A stretch of 64,000 nt of DNA from Brachionus manjavacas (taxonomy: Eukaryota; Rotifera; Eurotatoria; Ploima; Brachionidae). This document shows positions 35,932-46,105 of this stretch, one piece after another. Each line of letters opens with the position of its first letter. The first letter of the stretch is position 1. Position numbers and translations under genes: made by a program. Below the pieces are notes generated by a model, which did not search any database, was not told where the DNA came from, and saw nothing but the letters and a program-made list of their open reading frames with translations. The stretch spans positions 6,896,501 to 6,960,500 of the forward strand of contig JAHQIY010000001.1 in NCBI GenBank assembly GCA_019054805.1, in the 5' to 3' direction.

Positions 35932-37977
35932 ATGACAATACAGACAAACTCTCGAGTTCAAAAAAGCAATGAAAATTTGGCCCAGTCTTTAAATGACTTT
36001 AGTTTGCATGCACCTATTCCTCAAAATTCGCAAAAACAGCGATCTCACAATCGATGTAGATCTCATGGAACAATTAATACCGTAAAACGAAGCATAAAAT
36101 TGGAGAAACCCGATTTGGAAGAAACCCCATTTTTGCAAGCATTTCTTACCTATTTAAGCTACACCGTACTTCACATTTTTGCTCATTTTAGAGAGCTACT
36201 TCGTAGGCTTAAATTTGATAGAAGAAAAGGCGCTTTGGATAACAATCCATCTGACTTTGTTCCATTGTATCAAAACTTTGATGGCTTTTTTACCAGAAAT
36301 TACTATCTTAGAGTAAGAGACGTATTTAATAGACCAATATGTAGTGTGCCTGGAGCCGAAATCGAATTAGTTGAGAGAAAAAGTGACGACTACAATTGGA
36401 CCTATTATTACACTGGTGAAAAAATAAAGGTATTGAATATGGGATCTTATAATTATTTGGGCTTTGCTGAAAACAATGGTCCGAGTTCAAGGTGCGCCAT
36501 AAAAAGCATAGAAAATTTCGGAGTTTCAAGCTGTAGTTCAAGGCAAGAATTGGGAACTTTGAGATGTCATTTGGAATTGGAAGAATTGTTGGCTAGATTT
36601 ATTGGGGTTGAAGCAGTTTTGACTTTTGGCATGGGATATTCGACCAATGTTACAAATATACCAACGCTTGTGGGCAAAAATTGTTTGATTTTGAGTGATG
36701 AACTGAACCATGTTAGTTTGATTTTGGGCGCAAGACTTTCCGGTGCAACAATTCGAGTTTTTAAACACAACAATGTCCAAGATTTGGAATCAAAGCTGAA
36801 AAAGGCAATTATTGAGGGACATCCATTGACTCGCCGTCCATGGAAAAAAATATTAATAATTGTCGAAGGAGTGTACAGGTAAAATAATTAAATAGAAAAA
36901 ATGTCTTTATTAAATTTTTTAAATAAATAAAAATTAAAAATAAAGCATGGAGGGGACAATTACACCATTGCCAGAAATTATCGCTTTGAAGAAAAAGTAC
37001 AAGGCCTATTTGTATTTGGATGAAGCGCACAGTATTGGCGCAGTGGGTCCGACTGGCCGTGGCGTAGTCGAGCATTTCGGATGTGATCCAAAAGATGTAG
37101 ATGTTTTGATGGGAACATTTTCGAAGAGTTTCGGTGCCGCAGGAGGCTATGTAGCAGGATCACAAAACCTAATAAACCTTTTGAAAAATTCATCTCATTC
37201 ACATTGCTACGCATCGAGTATGAGCGCTCCGGTGTGCATGCAGACCAAGAAAACACTTGAGATTATAATGGGTTTAGATGGAACCAAAGAAGGACAAAGA
37301 AGAATTAAACAGTTGGCAGAAAATACGCGATACTTCAGGGACAAGCTGAAAAAAATGGGTTTTATTGTCTACGGTAACTCAACTTCACCAGTAGTTCCTA
37401 CGTTGTGTTATCTTCCTTCCAAAGTTGTGTAAGTAATATTAAAATACAACAGTGGTTTGATCAAAGGTTTGTTGGTAAATATAAGAAAAATATCGACTAA
37501 TTAAATGAAAATTTGTTTAAGATTCCGAGTTCTTAATAACTAAATTTTCGAAAATTTGAATCTTTATAAAGATTTGCAATTTTTTTAGAATTCTACATTT
37601 TTCATTTAATGATAAATTCACGCAATGTATTGTCAGATATACTTTTGAACTCTATCAATTTTACACAAAATTCGGCAAAAATCTTAGATCAATTTACTGT
37701 TAAATTTTAAATTTTTTTCTATTCCTTTTTTTTAAGTGGCTTTAACCGCCTAATGCTTGAGAAAGGGATTGCTGTTGTTACCGTCGGCTACCCCGCCACA
37801 CCTTTGGTTGGGAGTAGAGTTAGATTTTGTTTATCTGCTGCTTATAGTAAAGAAATGCTTGATAAAGTTTTGCAAGCAATCTGTGAATGTGGTGACCAGA
37901 TGGGCCTAAAATTTTCGAAAAAAAACCCACACATAAAATTTTTGAAACAAAAGGAAATGGATTCTAAGCGCTTTTAG
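35932..37977 (+). CDS. SPTLC2: serine palmitoyltransferase long-chain-base subunit 2, copy 2, 556 aa
   Basis: Exons 35932-36878, 36946-37428 and 37737-37977 join in frame, with introns of 67 and 308 nt. Same enzyme as copy 1, with the complete catalytic set: [49 protein letters not shown] and [16 protein letters not shown] with PLP-lysine K376. A membrane segment ([16 protein letters not shown]) lies near residue 75. The N-terminus ([20 protein letters not shown]) and C-terminus differ clearly from copy 1. The intron after LPSKVV is absent from copy 1, and copy 1's intron after EMLDR is absent here. Both copies look functional. They may be specialised by tissue or acyl-CoA preference, but that is inference. 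Confidence 0.92.
36320..37365 (+). repeat. inverted near-identical tract shared with SPTLC2 copy 1 (29440-30500)
   Basis: Partner of the tract described in copy 1. The strongest identity runs from about 36683 through the intron 36879-36945 to about 37360, where the copies diverge again ([17 protein letters not shown] here, [17 protein letters not shown] in copy 1). Confidence 0.85.
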
Positions 37978-38840
37978 ATTTCTGAAAAGTGTTTATTCTT
38001 GACCTTTTAAGTAAAATGATTTATAATTTTGATTAATTGATTATCGTAATTTTACAAAATTCAATTAAAATTTCGATTTTTTCTTGTTACTTTTTTATAA
38101 ATTTTGTAATAAATTTTTTTTAATTGCATTTTAATTTTTGATTAAACATTCATAATTAGACCGTTCACAGTAAGAACTAATTTTTTACCGAATGTTCAAA
38201 AATTATTCATAATTTAATTTTTTCTAAAATAATTAAGCAAACAAATTCTCTATGTTTTCGATTATGCAAACTAATTTAAAAAAATTCAAGTTTACGAAAA
38301 GTAAATAAAATTTTTTAAATCTAAAAGATTTCAAAACTTACCAAAATACTTATTTAAATCTTTACTTAAAATATATGATTTGCCTGATTATTTTTTTCAT
38401 CTTTGAAACAAATGAATTAGTTTACTAAAAATTATGCTTCACAAATGATTATCAATTTTGAAAATTTTTGACTCAATTTGTAGACTATTTCGATATCAAC
38501 TTGAAATCAATTTTTTGAAAAATTTCAATTGAAAAAATATCAATAATAAATAATAAAATGAATTTAAAAAATAAAAAAAAAATACTTGAGGTTTAAATCA
38601 GGCCATCTATACCTGAAATTTCAATTATTTCATCTTTAAATGATAAAAGGCAAATAAATTTACTAAGACATTTAAGTTACTTAGCAAAAGCATAAATTAC
38701 ATAGCCATTTAAACATCACATGATATTTTTAGATGATAAAAAAGTTAGAACCGATTTAAAGCACATGATGCTAGGAAAATAGTTGAATTAAAAGATATTT
38801 AAAATGCCACTTCACGAAAAAATAAAAACTTAAATCAAAA
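37978..38840. other. A/T-rich spacer between SPTLC2 copy 2 and GILT
   Basis: No gene or element is recognised. It holds the SPTLC2 3' flank and the GILT promoter. Confidence 0.5.
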
Positions 38841-39712
38841 ATGAAATTTCTAACTTTTGTCGTAATTTTGATATTTGCAAGCAATTTATCTGCTTCTTGT
38901 CCGAGTGACCCAGCTGAATGGTGCTTGAATATTGAAAATGCCAAATCATGCAATATTGTCAAACAATGTTGGGAAAACGTTTGGTCAATAAAAAGAAGAG
39001 AAAGTGACCAAATGGAACACACTGGGTTGGTTAATTTTACTCTTTATTATGAGACCTTATGCCCTGACTGTAAGAATTTTATGTCATCTCAAATTTTGAA
39101 CGCTTTCCTTACCGTCCAAGACATAATGAATTTAACGTTGGTTCCTTATGGCAACGCAAAGGTAGTTTTTCACTTAAACAAATAAAATTTTTAATAAAAA
39201 TTTGAAAAGGAAACATGGAGAAATGAAACAAAACTATGGCAATTTGAATGCCAACACGGTTCAGATGAATGTTGGGGAAATTTGCTTCATACTTGTGTAA
39301 TCTATAATAAACCAAAAACAAATGACCACTTGCCATTCATTCTTTGCATGGAAGGAAACAATGTTGATGACATTCAGACTTCTGCTAAAAAATGCGGTCT
39401 CAAATATAACGTGTCTATTGACGAAATGGAAAAATGCATGTTTTCAAGACTTGGAAATGGTCTACAGCATGAAATGGCTGTCAAAACAGAAATTTTAAAT
39501 CCACCTCACAAATACGTGCCATGGATAACGCTAAATGGAGAGCATACGGACGAAATTCAAAAACAAGCTGAAAATAACCTAGTGGATCTAATATGCAAAA
39601 CATATAAAGTGATTTTAAATTAATTTTTCTCTTATTAATTTTTTAAAATTAGGGTACTAAAAAACCTGAAGCATGTAATCAAAAACAATCTAGAAAATGC
39701 TTTAAAATTTAA
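38841..39712 (+). CDS. IFI30: GILT, gamma-interferon-inducible lysosomal thiol reductase homologue, 259 aa
   Basis: Exons 38841-39161, 39210-39608 and 39653-39712 join in phase 0 with introns of 48 and 44 nt. GILT reduces disulphides of proteins in the acidic lysosome or phagosome. Residues 1-18 are a signal peptide (FLTFVVILIFASNLSAS). A saposin-A-type Cys pattern follows (CPSDPAEWCLN...KSCNIVKQCW). The thioredoxin-like active site is C74-P-D-C77 in ETLCPDCKNF. The family signature CQHGxxECxxN is perfect at residues 121-131 (CQHGSDECWGN). The last exon gives the typical Cys-containing tail GTKKPEACNQKQSRKCF; without it the frame would end at VILN. Several N-glycosylation sites are visible (NFT, NLT, NVS). 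An AATAAA lies at about 39718. In invertebrates GILT is linked to innate immunity. Confidence 0.93.
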
Positions 39713-40016
39713 TTTTGAATAAAAATGTAACTCAAACTAATTAGCAAAAGTAAAAATTATTCAAAAAACAGGAATTTACCCTTTTTTATTTCTATTTTAT
39801 CGTATTTTTCTGAATATCAAAAACGAAATTATTCATACACCAAAATTCATTTAATTGTTATCTTGGTTTATTTTAGAAGATAACAACAAATTTCTAATCA
39901 ATAATAATTAAAAATATGTTTTTTAAAGACAAAAAAATACTTAATTAATTTCTTATGTTTTATTTGATTTAGGATAGAAAGAGAAAAAATCGCAATTAGA
40001 TACTGAAGTCGCGTAC
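39713..40016. other. A/T-rich 3' flank of GILT
   Basis: No feature seen besides the poly(A) signal near 39718. Confidence 0.45.
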
Positions 40017-40532
40017 GTAAATTTATGTAAAAAAAGGTAAAATATGGTAAAAAAAAGTAACTTTTGAAAGAAAATTAATAAATTTTAATTTTTCTAATAG
40101 ACTAGCAGTCCGACCGTCCGCCATTTTTGTCTATCACTATATCAACTACCTATAAAACAAAAAATAACATATATATAATCTTTTAAAATTTTAAGAATTA
40201 TTTACTTTTTTTAATTGACTTATGTAATTATTACATTTAGTAATTGTAAAATTTCTTTGAAATTAAAAGTATGTAATATAATATTATGCTATTTTTTTAA
40301 AACTTGGATTTAAGGAAAATTAAAGAAATATGTGCCAAACGATTTAGCGTTTAATCTAGCCTGGGATAGAGCGAGAGATAACCTAAAAAACGCAAGGTCA
40401 AAGTCAATCAAGCCAAATAAATCAAATGATTAAAATATGCTATTAATTTATAATATTCTTTTTGTCTCGATATTTTTTTTCAAAAGTTACTTTTTTTTAC
40501 CATATTTTACCTTTTTTTACAAAAATTTACAT
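40017..40532. mobile_element. about 516-bp non-coding element with 53-bp terminal inverted repeats
   Basis: The left arm (GTAAATTTATGTAAAAAAAG then GTAAAATATGGTAAAAAAAA GTAACTTTTGAAA, 40017-40069) is matched in reverse complement at 40478-40532 with one or two differences. The interior has no open frame. This is the structure of a MITE. The GTAAA-rich ends resemble those of the element at 26388-26596 and the ACGTAA palindromes at 40640-40730. Confidence 0.75.
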
Positions 40533-41339
40533 AAAAATTAGTAAAAAAAAGGAACTTTTGGTAAAATTTGATTTAATAAATAGAAACTAATTTTTTCAAA
40601 ATTTATTAGAAAATAATAAAAAATTCAAAAAATCGGGCTTTTTGTGGCATTTTCAATTACGTAAAAATACGTAAATTTACATTTTGTTACAAAGTAATTT
40701 TACGTAAATGTACGTAAAATTACCAGAAATCCCATTGTCAAATCGATACTGTATCTTGATTAAATTTTCTTTATATTACTCTATCAGTCTCGATTCATAA
40801 TGACTTAATGGGACAGAATGACTCAGTGCTTTAGCTAAATTTCTATTAATTAAATATCAATTGATTTTATTAATTTAATTTACGTAAATTAAGCTAAATT
40901 TACAGCATTTAACGTTAATTATTTTTTAAAAAAGCATTATCTGTCATTAAATATATTAAAAATAATTAACTTTTCTCTACTGGGCAATAATAATAATAAT
41001 ATATATAAGCTACAGCAACTTGCTAGCGGAGGTGGTCCACTAGGAGGTCACCTATGGTATCTCCTTGGTATCTGATCTTATAAGAATCTTATAAGTTCTG
41101 GTAATAATTTATACTTTTCAAGAAAATATTCATTTTGAAAATTCGATTTTTTCCATGCTTTAAAAGATTTAAAAAAAAATAGTTTAAGATACATTTAAAA
41201 TCATGAAGCATTTCTAAGACTATATATTTAATCAAAAATATAGTCTATGAAATCAGGATATATAAATTTTTTACTTATTTAAAAACTGAGAGCCTCCTTT
41301 AGCTCTTCTTCCAATATAGAATTGAAAAAAATTAATTTT
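40533..41339. repeat. cluster of ACGTAAATTTACGTA-type palindromes
   Basis: At 40655-40725 the words TACGTAAAAATACGTAAATT TAC and TAATTTTACGTAAATGTACG TAAAATTAC face each other, and 40878-40915 has another (TTTACGTAAATTAAGC). The same words occur at 20760-20812 and 26665-26710. They look like ends or internal hairpins of a foldback family related to the GTAAA elements. The rest of the stretch is A/T-rich, with a short higher-GC patch at 41020-41075 (TTGCTAGCGGAGGTGGTCCA) that I cannot place. Confidence 0.5.
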
Positions 41340-42690
41340 ATTAGTATATGGTTGAATTTTTTGTGTTTGAATTACAAAATGTATCCAATCTTGAAATTAC
41401 ATTTAAAAAGTGCGATGTTTCAAATATTTTTTTCAGTACCAAAAAAAAAAAATTTCAAGTTAATATTGCAATCATGAAAAACTTTGTTTTTGTTATAAAT
41501 TTTATAATGATGATTTTATAATGTTTTTTTTATAATGATGGTCCTTAAAGATAATATTTGTAGTTGAAAAAACTATCTTCGCTCTGTTCTTCATGTTTCA
41601 TTATTAAAGTATTTGTTAAAATGTACCAAACGGAACTAAATTATCACTAAAGTCAAAATTTTATAAGAGGAAAACCAAGTTTTTTGGGTCTAGTCGCTTA
41701 GGTAAACTATGTTTCACTTGTTACTGGAACAATTCTTGTTCTCAGGCTATTTAAACTGTTAGTTGACCTTATCTAAAATATGTTCATCTATTTTAGAATC
41801 TTTTCATCTATTTATTAAAAATAAGATAGCAAGAATTATTACATTGAAAATTTAAAGTTGGGCGAAGTAAGTAAATTTTGGGAAATAAATGAATCTATGT
41901 TCCCCAAAGTCAAATACAAAGGGTGAAAAATTAATATTAATTTTCTTTAATTTTTTTATTTTATGCTGAAAGGCAAAGATTTAAGTAAAGAGCGCATTTG
42001 AGTATTTGGGATTGTTGAAAGGGTAATTCCAAGTCAACCAGATCAGAGAAAATGCTAAGCTATTTTTAAAGCTCCTTCAAATTTAAAAAAAAAAAAAAAT
42101 ATTAACTAATTATTATATCAGCTTCGAGAATTAAGAATTCTTTTAAATAGCTTTATTCAATTTGTTCACTTAATTCTATTTTGGTTCACCCTAATTATAT
42201 TTTGAAAAAAAAAATTGGGTGAACCATTAAATCACAAAACCTGAGAACAAGAATTTTTTGGATAATAAGTGAACTATGGTTTACCTAACCGACTAGACCC
42301 AGTTTTTCAGCAATTGAATAAAAAATACATTCTAAGTGAATTATTTATATTTTTTTTTGTGTTCATTTTTTATTTTATTTTATATTATTTAACTCTATTT
42401 TTATTTTTTTCATGTATTTTTATTCTAAAGGAGCATTTGCTCGGTAAAAATAAATAACTGAATTGTTTAAAAGTTAAAAATAAATTTCAAAATTTTTTTC
42501 AAATTTCCAAACAAAAATTAAACTCATTCTATTTCACCAAAGAGTTTGATTTCAAATATGAAAATGGTTGCAATATTAACTTAAAATTATTTTTTTTGAA
42601 ACATCGCACTTTTTCAATGTTATTTCAACATTGGATAAATTTTGTAATTCAAACACCAAAAATTAAACCATATATAAATCAATCTGAAAT
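41340..42690. repeat. nested foldback structure, two pairs of inverted arms
   Basis: The outer arms are about 41340-41490 and 42560-42690, sharing for example AAAAAGTGCGATGTTTCAAA against TTTGAAACATCGCACTTTTT. The inner arms are 41682-41750 and 42234-42306, for example GGGTCTAGTCGCTTAGGTAA against TTACCTAACCGACTAGACCC. In between, TTGGTTCACCCTAATT...AATTGGGTGAACCA forms a further hairpin (42180-42224). No coding sequence is present. A LINE tail at 42426-42460 has inserted between inner and outer right arms. A foldback or compound MITE is likely. Confidence 0.7.
42426..42460 (+). mobile_element. 3' end of a LINE family A copy
   Basis: TCTAAAGGAGCATTTGCTCG G followed by TAAAAATAAATAA is a slightly diverged copy of the family A 3' end (TCTGAAGGAGCTTTAGCTCG G). 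The T-rich sequence before it fits the family's 3' untranslated region. Confidence 0.5.
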
Positions 42691-43179
42691 TAAATTTTTA
42701 ACATCGTCTTAATTTAAAAAAACCACTAATATAACTCTTTTAGTATATTTAAATTAATGATAACTATTGACTAAGGGAAATTGGTGATTTTTAAGAATAG
42801 AAGATTTTAATTTACTTCGCTTATATTCAATTTAATAGCTAAAAAATGTGTTTTCTTATTTTAAAATTTGTTTACTCAAAATTTTGCTATAAAAACGAGG
42901 ACTCTTTGATGTTTTTTTTTTCAAACTAAAAAACTAAAAAAAATGATATTAAACATTTGAACACAATATTTAAAATCAGAAAACATAGTTCAATTTATTC
43001 ACAATTTAATAGTTAAAATCTAAAATTTCTTATCATTTCTTTAAATTAATATTATAAAGAATAAATTAAAATCTTATTCATTGATCTTGCACATTTCTTA
43101 AATGAATTTTTGTCCGGTAAAAATTTATCATTTTATCATTTTAAAATTAGTCAAATATAAAACTTTAAAAAAATTATCT

Positions 43180-43620
43180 GTGTTTACCAGCAAAGTCGAC
43201 ACTTTGGAACATCTAACTGATTTGCTGAAACTACTTGAAGAGGAATTTGGCGAATTCACCAGGCTAAAACTCCATTTATCCTAGAAAACCATCCGAAAAC
43301 CGCAAAAAATTTACTCAAACAACTTACAACTTATTACTTACCGGAGTCTGACTTCTCTGATTTCCGACCTAAGTTTTCAGTCCTTCGCACGGTATCGCTC
43401 ATATACACGCCATTCCGAACTCTAATACATCGAACAGAGCAAGAAAGGGGTCGAGTTAAAAGAAGGATCGAAGAAGAAGCTGTATATGTTTAACCAGGAA
43501 CATAATCAGGGCAGGGACCTGCAAAATAGAGAGATATTCATTCGCGGACTAGAAAAAGATGCTGTTCGAAATGAGTAAGAGAACGATAATTGTAGGAGAC
43601 AGGTGGAACCATGTAATAGT
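43180..43620 (+). pseudogene. decayed coding island of higher GC, unassigned
   Basis: Composition changes abruptly here, to roughly 40-45% GC by eye. Open pieces in several frames look like former protein: KVDTLEHLTDLLKLLEEEFG, FRPKFSVLRTVSLIYTPFRT, KKKLYMFNQEHNQGRDLQNR. Stops and frameshifts separate them. I do not recognise the source; a degraded retroelement gag or a transferred gene are both possible. A similar island lies at 54480-55995. Confidence 0.4.
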
Positions 43621-44165
43621 TGTTTTTGAGTTGTTTTCGACTCTGTCTTAAAATATTTTTTTTGTAGTTCATCTTAAATTTTGGTATATTTTTTGTTTTC
43701 ATTTCTACTCAAGGAACGAATTTTTTCTTAGTTAGAGGAGGAACGTCAGATCCTGAAATGAAACACTCTTTAAATTTTTCTTTTTTAATCCTTTTTATTA
43801 ATTTCTTTTATGCAGTTATTATACAGAATCAATTATATGATGTTAACAATAAAGATTCGAATAAAATAGTTTACCCAATAAAACTCTTTTTTTCTTAATT
43901 AATTTATAATTTGAATTAATTTGTCACCTCTGGTTAGACAACATGCTTATAAGCGGATTTACATCACTTTGAGAAAATTAATCCAAATAACTAAATATTT
44001 TTCTTGAAATAAGAATTAAATTTTTAATAATAAAGTCAGATTCTAAGGTAAAATAAAGGTAAAAAATGTCAAAAATTTAAATCGATTCAATTTTATTTTT
44101 AAAATTTTTTCAACGATCGATTTATTGTTTTTCAGGCTGATAAATTAAAAGGATTTTTCGTAAAA
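43621..44165. other. A/T-rich spacer downstream of the GH16 gene
   Basis: No gene seen. The segment includes the 3' flank of the minus-strand glucanase. Confidence 0.45.
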
Positions 44166-45233
44166 TTATTTATGGGCATAATGTCTGACATAATCAATCA
44201 CATACTTTTGTGGGAATATGTTTTCATCAATACCAAGAGCACCTCCCCAAAAACCTCCGACAGCAGTGTTTAAAATGATATTAAATTCATTATCAAAAGG
44301 CCAGTTGTTGTAGTTGCTATTCGCAGGTCTGTCATATCGGAAATAAATCTGTCCATCAACATATCCTCTAATGCTTGTTTCTGACCAATAAAGCTGATAC
44401 AAATGAAATTGATTGCTAACATCATTTACTTTTGTTGATTTGCCTATTTGTGTTCCTATAATGTGGTTAAAATCTTTACAATGAATTGTAGCATGAACAA
44501 TATTTTGCTCATATCCAACATGTTCCATTATATCGATCTCTCCATCATTTGGCCAATTCAATGGTCTTCCAGCAGACAATAACCAGAAAGCCGGCCATGT
44601 TCCTCTACCATATGGAAGTTGAGCTTTCATTTCATAAACACCATATCGAAATTTTTTTGTACTCATAAGTCTCGCAGATGTGAACTTCATGTTGTTCTTC
44701 CATTCTTTTCTTGTGTGTATTGTCAACATTCCATTACTGATTTCAGTATTTTCATTGTTATTTGTATAGTATTGTAGTTCATTGTTTCCCCATCCATGTC
44801 CACCTGTCTCTTGGTTCCAATTTGACATAAAGCTTGACAATGAATCAAACTCATCTGACCACAAAAGTTGACCTTTGAGACTATCGATCCCTGAACTTAC
44901 ATTTAAGTTTTCATCTAAAACTCCACATACCATAGTCATGTCGCCAGTTGAAAATGCGTCATTTTTTGACACCGAACCTTTCTTCATCCAGCAAGTTCCT
45001 CCATTATATGTGGTCCATGTAAAATGGCTACAACCTAATGTTTGAGAGCACTTATTACTACACTCTTCTCCACGAACTGTGGCTGATGTAAGGTCATTGT
45101 TTGTAAAGTCGCAGCCATGAGCCCAATTTCCATTCCATTGGATTCCATTTTGAGCTGCAACTAACCCTAAAAATATTATCTGAAACGCTAAATAAAACAT
45201 TTTTTTAAATTTAATTTCAATCAAAGATTTCAA
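44166..45233 (-). CDS. secreted GH16 beta-glucanase with N-terminal PAN/apple-like domain
   Basis: A single uninterrupted exon. The ATG at 45233 gives 355 residues, but the ATG at 45200 puts the signal peptide (MFYLAFQIIFLGLVAAQ) at the very N-terminus and is the more likely start (344 aa). Residues 36-104 (numbering from 45233) hold a PAN/apple-like domain with six Cys (GCDFTNNDL...CGV). The GH16 domain follows: LLWSDEFDS, GGHGWGNNELQYYT, and the catalytic ExDxxE in NDGEIDIMEHVG with nucleophile E232, D234 and acid/base E237. Substrate-side aromatic residues (RGTWPAFWLL) are present. Such enzymes hydrolyse beta-1,3-glucans such as laminarin, which fits an animal that eats algae or fungi. The lack of introns contrasts with neighbouring genes. 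Confidence 0.9.
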   Translation of the reverse strand: MKSLIEIKFKKMFYLAFQIIFLGLVAAQNGIQWNGNWAHGCDFTNNDLTSATVRGEECSNKCSQTLGCSHFTWTTYNGGTCWMKKGSVSKNDAFSTGDMTMVCGVLDENLNVSSGIDSLKGQLLWSDEFDSLSSFMSNWNQETGGHGWGNNELQYYTNNNENTEISNGMLTIHTRKEWKNNMKFTSARLMSTKKFRYGVYEMKAQLPYGRGTWPAFWLLSAGRPLNWPNDGEIDIMEHVGYEQNIVHATIHCKDFNHIIGTQIGKSTKVNDVSNQFHLYQLYWSETSIRGYVDGQIYFRYDRPANSNYNNWPFDNEFNIILNTAVGGFWGGALGIDENIFPQKYVIDYVRHYAHK

Positions 45234-45841
45234 ATGATCTTATAATATTTTTTTCTGGAATTAACTGAAATTTGATCATCAAGGGCTAGAAGTACAGTAT
45301 TCAAGTTTCATTTGAAGGTTAAAACACATTTTAGAAAAAATCAATATTATCTAAGTATTATTTTAAATTAAATTTTAATTCCAATTGAAACTGTTCAACA
45401 AAAATACGATTGTTGAAGAGTGGTGTCTGAATTATTTTATTTATAATTTTTTTTTATAATTATTTACAAAAGGATTTTTTAGTATCAAAAAGTATCACTT
45501 TCTTTCAAATTCTAATAAAAAAATTGAAAGCAGATATTTATGTTACAAAAACAAAACCAAAACTTAAAATATAAATTAAAATTTATTCTATCTTAGAAGT
45601 AAATAACAAATCCTGTTATTCCATCAATCTGATTTTCGAGTTTGAAATTATGCGGCCATATTTAATCAGCTTTTGCTCACTCATTTTAAAGTCACTTAAA
45701 ATGTGACCTCATTTCAGAAGGATTCCTTTGTTACCTAAAATGTGATCAACTATTCACTTAATGCAATAAATCCAGATTATCCTTATTTATAAAGTTGGAT
45801 GATTTGCATTATCTATCAGATTATATGCACATTATAAAGTT
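45234..45841. other. A/T-rich spacer upstream of the GH16 gene
   Basis: Promoter side of the glucanase. No additional gene seen. Confidence 0.45.
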
Positions 45842-46105
45842 TTACCGGTATCGATTGATCAGTACCTGAGTTTTTTTTAAATTGTTCTTGAATGACTGTT
45901 TCTTTGTTGGCTTGAATTTTAATGTGGTGGGAAAATTTAAACTACGGGAGTTATTTATTTCAAGATCTTTTTCTGTACTTAGATAATTTAAAGTGCTTCT
46001 TTTACCAAAATCACCCATTGACAACTCAGTGTTAGAGTATTAAGTCTAATCGGATCTGATGATCTCCATCAGTTTGCATTTGTTGACGTGGAAGAGAATA
46101 CGCCA
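45842..46105 (-). mobile_element. LINE family C reverse-transcriptase remnant, downstream half
   Basis: On the minus strand, immediately next to the DNA transposon end, the frame reads WRILFHVNKCKLMEIIRSD, the conserved W..FNxxKCxxM segment after the reverse-transcriptase catalytic core. Further on come TEKDLEINNSRSLNF (the EKDLGI segment) and NLKKTQVLINRY. The upstream half of the same protein lies on the other side of the transposon at 51681-51860. Frameshifts are present, so this is an old copy. Confidence 0.7.

Noticed and set aside
29091-37977. The two SPTLC2 genes as two alleles of one locus misassembled
   Set aside because: N- and C-terminal sequences and intron positions differ too much for alleles. 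Not fully excluded for the identical core, hence the long-read check proposed.
41020-41090. Higher-GC patch as a self-cleaving ribozyme or small RNA gene
   Set aside because: No conserved hammerhead core (CUGAUGA...GAAA) or stable fold could be drawn by eye.
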